Source of the DNA: Batrachochytrium dendrobatidis JAM81
Taxonomy: Eukaryota; Chytridiomycota; Chytridiomycetes; Rhizophydiales
DNA length: 64,000 nucleotides
Reading direction: 5' to 3'
Assembly: GCF_000203795.2 (NCBI RefSeq)
Contig: NW_006281102.1
Coordinates: forward strand, 352,567-416,566
A program made the translations under genes and the position numbers. The stretch's first letter is position 1; each line of letters starts with the position of its first letter. Of this stretch, positions 59,815-64,000 are shown piece after piece. A model generated the notes under the pieces. It saw nothing but the letters and a program-made list of their open reading frames with translations. It was not told where the DNA came from and did not search any database.

Positions 59815-60838
59815 GTTCAATCGTAGTTGCAGATTCAAAGTCAAGCTGTTTCTGCCAAAACATCAAATCTAAACGCATTTACAAATGAACTTTGCTTATT
59901 CCAGACTTTGTTGAATTGCATTATATTCGTATGGAATAACAGTAGTTGTAAAATGTGTGCAGAATCATTGCAAACAATGGTTTCATGCCAACAATTTGGC
60001 TATTTCAATCTACTCTTGGCTAAAAGTTGCAATAAAATGGAATTAAAAGGCAGATTTTAAACTCAATTTAAGCACTACTAATCTTGTAGTATATTTGTTT
60101 AACAATGAATATAAATTGTAAATTAGGCCAGCTCATTAAATGCAAAGGCACCGCATTTCAAGCCATTCAAACCATGCTCAACAACTGATCGGTTCTACAC
60201 GGCTCAGTACACTTTAATAACTGAATCTGGATTATGCTATTCAATCTACAGTCGTATTCATTTGTAATAAAACACTTGTATCCATCTTGCTGTGACTGCT
60301 TTGCAATAAACAATGCTTGTACTTTTATTTCTTACTAGAATTGGATCATTTTAATCCACATTCTCAGTTCAATCAACTCAACACTCATACAAAATCAAAC
60401 TATAATCATGACAAATGACTCTCATTTGACATGATCATGCATTGTACAATCACCAGATTCATTCATTACAGTCCGTATATTGTATTCAACTGTTTTCAAG
60501 TCTATACACACTCATGCATCTTACAGTCACGTTCAACAGTAACCGCACATTAGGAATGCAACTACTGTTTCCATTCTGGTTTCCATTCTGGTTTCCATTC
60601 TGGTTTCCATTTCGGTTTCCATTCCGATCACCACAACACCAACAAACTAACAGTTCAACCACACCGTGTTTGCACTACACTGACACGCACCACTTGACAA
60701 GACTGACTGTTTATTTACATCAACGTCTTTAATACTTCATCTTGCTTGAATACGACCGACATCTGCAATCCATTGCTCGGATCACGTGGTATTGTTTCAT
60801 TTGAATCATTTCAAACTCGACTCGAAAATAAAAATAAA
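59815..60838. other. Gene-free stretch with repeat copy and minisatellite
   Basis: This region lies between divergent genes. From about 60238 to 60515 it carries a dispersed element end (ACAGTCGTATTCATTTGTAA) and the shared internal segment ('catgcattgtacaatcacca'). A 12-bp tandem repeat follows at 60567. The opposite inverted repeat was not found, so the copy may be truncated. Confidence 0.55.
60567..60626. repeat. 12-bp minisatellite, five units
   Basis: Five head-to-tail units of GTTTCCATTCTG; the fourth and fifth carry small changes (GTTTCCATTTCG, GTTTCCATTCCG). One frame would read as repeated FPFW peptides, but there is no supporting gene context. Confidence 0.9.
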
Positions 60839-63800
60839 ATGCATTTCCGATTATTGATATCAGCCATTCCATCAACTAAACGATCAAATCATCAGTTGTT
60901 TTTCAGAACACTATTACCCACCAATTCAGTGTATACATACTGCATTCAGTCTAGTAGAATGGATTCAAGAGTGACTAAACGACTAAAAGTATTTGACGAG
61001 TCTGCAAATACTGTCGTCAATAATGATAATCTTGGCTCAGACACAACTGCGCTTGACTCGATGCATTTAGACAAGCATGGTTCAGTTGGTTCAGCTAGTC
61101 GTGATCTTGCTGCAAACAATCAGCCGTATATCCAAAAAGAATCGGATTTTGGTATTTTGGAATATGTCAATCCACATATTAAAGCATTTACTGGCATTTT
61201 AAAATACAGGTGTGTTGAATCCAAACCTGAGCCATCACTCGATCCATGATGCTGACACAGACTTTACTGGTTGTTGTAGATCTGGAGATTTTCTTGTCAA
61301 TGAGGTCGATCTTGATGGACAAATTATTCGATACAAGCCAGGATCTGTCAATGAATTCACCAATTCAAAGTCAAAGTCAACCCCAGAACTGGAGCCGAAA
61401 CCGGAACTGGAACAAGATCCAAAGTCAACCCCAATTCCAGAGCCAGAGCCAGAACCAATCCCAAACCCAGAGTTAGAGACTATAATAGCACCAACAGAAA
61501 CCGTGACAAACGAACAGGTAAGTGTAGATTCGATATGATGCTGAATAATTTATGGCTGATATATTTTAAACACGCATGCACTCGGGATTCCAAAGACCAA
61601 GCCAGAAACTGAAAAAGGATTTGAAAAGCTAGTCGAACAGCTGGCTGGAGATATCGAAACAATCAATAGCATCAAGCGTATGCTAGAATTTACCGAATTG
61701 ACCCATGTAACGAGCAAGGTGAGTATCAATGGATGTTTATCGATTCGGATCTGTGGTTTTAATTTGTCACCAAACCACATATTTGATTGTAGCCCATTGC
61801 CGAAAAATCTACACGAACAGGTATCCACGATACGGTTCGTCTGTATTTCGGGACACAGCTGTCCACCACTACAAAAAATGGAACAATCGAGTTCCAGAAA
61901 CTGAAACGAGGCATAAACAAGAAACGTCCATCCAAACCTGTATCCAGTAAAGTCGACTTTAATGATTTGGGCGGAAATTACTGCCATTTTACACTATACA
62001 AGGAAAACATTGATACCATGCAAGCCATTGCTAAAATATCCAAGTCTATTAGGTAATTTGGATATATTGTAGTCAGTGCAAGCCAGTACAAACTAATGCA
62101 AGCCAATTCAAGCTAATGCAAGCTAATGCAAACTAATCGTGACTAATACCAAATGCCTTGTTTATAGAGTACCGTCCAAACAGTTTACATTTAGCGGCAC
62201 AAAAGATAAACGAGCCATCACAACTCAAAGAATATCTGTCCTGAATGTCAGGCCATCGGTTCTTCTTGGTGTCAACAAGCTTTTAGGCACGTCTCGTATT
62301 GGCGATCTCTCATACCACAACACACGACTGATGCTTGGATCACTATCAGGAAACCACTTTTCGATTGTGCTGCGTAACGTTGAAGCACAGTCAGATCAAG
62401 TCATACACCAGTCCATGCAATCGTTTAAACAAAATGGATTTATTAACTACTATGGCATGCAGCGCTTTGGAACGCGTTCGGTCTCTACACATTCTGTCGG
62501 AATTGCTTTGCTGGCTGAAAAATGGGAACAGGCCATTGATCTGATCATGTGTCCCAAGGCAGAAGGTATGCATTGGATCATCGAGTATGACTATAATGTG
62601 TATGGTTGCACGATATGCACTGAATCAAACAACTTCAAACAACTCGAAATACTGTATATCTAGATAGCGCGGATGTTCTTCAAGCCCGACTGTTTTGGAA
62701 ACAAACACAAGATGCAGAAAAGGCTGTCGAGCTGTTCCATGCACGCAATCTGGCGGAGCGATGTATTTTATTTTCATTTGTAAACTCCAAGTGTAACACT
62801 GCCTATTTATCAGCAGTTCAAGCGGTACGTTTGCATGGTGTATAGTGTATATCAAACAGTGCTGTATATGGCATGCTGACAGTCTGGTTGTTGACACTGT
62901 CGTGACCGTAGATACCACGCAACTTGCGATTGATGTATGTACATGCATATCAAAGCTATGTTTGGAACCATATGGCAACAGAACGCATCAAACTGTATGG
63001 TCTCAAGCCGGTTGTTGGAGATCTCGTCATTCCAAACAAAGCGACGGTTGAGCCTAGGCTGAATACGACACATGTAAATGATCCCGATATTGCTCGTGAT
63101 ACGATTCAACCCATATACATTACATCCGAAGATGATGCTGCCAACTATACAATGCAAGACGTGGTTCTGCCACAACCTGGACATTGTGTTGTGTATCCCA
63201 AACACAAGGTTGCGCAAAAGTATATCGAGTTTATGGCCGTAGATGGATTCGACCCATACAACATGAAACGCAACATCGCGTAAGAATATTGAATCATTGC
63301 CGAGCTAAACTTGACATGATCTGACACTGATATTTGGAACATTAGTGATTTTAGTCTGTCTGGTGCATATCGCAAGGTGATCAGCGTTGCCACCAATGTA
63401 AACTGGTAAGTGACATCACTTGATTACTATCAGCATAGTGACGGCTTTATTGGACTGACACGTGTACTAGGCATATTCTTAAATACAATGATGCCAATGT
63501 ACCGCTTGTTCAAACAGACCTCGACATTGTCAACCAAACACCCAAGCCTCAGTCTGTTCCTGGTAAGTTGGTCAGCCATTTGGGTATGGTCATCTCGGGT
63601 TTATTTACTAACATGACGATTTATTGTATAACCAACTACACTATTATTGTATGATCAACTACACCATTATTGTATGATCAACCGCACTAGATGGCAAGTA
63701 TACTTCGCTTGTGGTTGAATTCACTCTGGGATCGTCGCAATATGCCACCATGGCATTGAGAGAGGTCATGAAATCAGAAACCAATTCAGGATTTCACACT

Positions 63801-63839
63801 CGGCTCTCGTCTGAAAAGCAAAACATACAGTCAAAATGA
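60839..63839 (+). CDS. PUS7: tRNA/mRNA pseudouridine synthase Pus7 (TruD family)
   Basis: Ten exons (60839-61209, 61280-61517, 61596-61718, 61793-62052, 62168-62565, 62664-62824, 62912-63279, 63346-63405, 63471-63562, 63691-63839) give 739 residues. The TruD fold isomerises uridine in tRNA, U2 snRNA and mRNA. Signatures are FGILEYVNPHIKAFTGILKYR, SGDFLVNEVDLDG and HFTLYKEN. The catalytic motif FSGTKDKRAITTQ has its Asp in GTKD. NYYGMQRFGTRSVSTHSVG, RNLRLMYVHAYQSYVWN and AYRKVISVATNVNW follow. A Glu/Pro-rich acidic repeat (PEPEPEP-like, about residues 150-190) interrupts the N-terminal part. A second ATG at 60960 (MDSRVTKRLK) may be the cytosolic start; the longer N-terminus looks like a possible mitochondrial presequence. 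Two introns contain short tandem repeats. Confidence 0.94.
62078..62138. repeat. Short imperfect tandem repeat in Pus7 intron 4
   Basis: Repeated units close to AAGCTAATGC and AAACTAATGC fill much of the intron before the 3' splice site. Each contains a CTAAT core that resembles a branch-point sequence. Confidence 0.7.
63623..63690. repeat. 23-bp tandem repeat ending at a splice acceptor
   Basis: Three units, each beginning ATTGTAT, in Pus7 intron 9. The third unit's end (CGCACTAG) is the intron's 3' splice site, while the first two end CACTATT and CACCATT. Confidence 0.85.
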
Positions 63840-64000
63840 CAATTGTGATTTGAAAATGCAAAATGCAAAATGAATCTATAATCATATATTTGTCCATTTC
63901 CTTAGAGCACCGATAAATCCTCTATTGATCATTTGCATCTGATCGTCATGAACAACAGTCAGTAAATAGCCATACATCACCAATACAAATGTCGACTTGC

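Noticed and set aside
60442..60732. Frame with FPFWFPFW repeats
   Set aside because: The peptide repeat is a by-product of the 12-bp minisatellite; part of the frame lies in a dispersed repeat, with no gene context.

Overview
The window is intron-rich eukaryotic nuclear DNA from a fungus, most likely a zoosporic (chytrid-type) one. The fungal signals are a long chitin synthase with the QRRRW motif, Ran1-type kinases, a Yap-like bZIP factor and a Vps27-type FYVE protein. A DZIP1-family basal-body protein points to a lineage that still builds a flagellum. The species assignment is inference. Introns are short (about 40-120 bp). Exon joins below were read by hand from splice sites, reading frame and family similarity, and nearly every reconstructed gene sums to whole codons.

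Layout. 0.4-4.8 kb: a TMEM208/SND2-like ER protein (-), a PlsC lysophospholipid acyltransferase (+) and the mitochondrial succinyl-CoA ligase beta subunit (+). 4.8-7.5 kb is non-coding and carries an inverted-repeat transposon. 7.5-11 kb: a Ran1-like kinase with a long low-complexity tail. 11.6-15.2 kb: a secreted fasciclin-domain protein (-) and threonine aldolase (-), whose first intron holds a transposon copy. 15.8-20 kb: two tandem MBOAT lysophospholipid acyltransferases with identical intron positions.

20.1-34.5 kb is one large imperfect palindrome. The left arm (about 8.2 kb) holds a bZIP factor (-), an MGST3-type MAPEG enzyme (+) and an OafA-like acyltransferase (+). The right arm (about 6 kb) repeats the bZIP and MAPEG genes in inverse order but has lost almost all of the acyltransferase gene. 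The arms meet across a spacer of roughly 115 bp and are nearly, but not exactly, identical.

35-38 kb: a second Ran1-like kinase, a tRNA-Glu(TTC) gene and another transposon copy. 38.5-46.3 kb: cullin-4 (-) and a DZIP1-like protein (+), divergently arranged. 46.6-52.2 kb: a class IV-like chitin synthase. 52.5-59.8 kb: Vps27/HRS (+), Edc3 (-) and an unrecognised cysteine-rich protein with DnaJ-like CxxCxGxG motifs (-). 60.8-63.8 kb: the Pus7/TruD pseudouridine synthase (+).

Most genes are unrelated housekeeping functions. The accessory features are the palindrome, the clustering of four acyltransferase genes in the first 28 kb, and a dispersed inverted-repeat element family that sits between genes and inside two introns. 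No CRISPR, operon or bacterial-type feature was seen.
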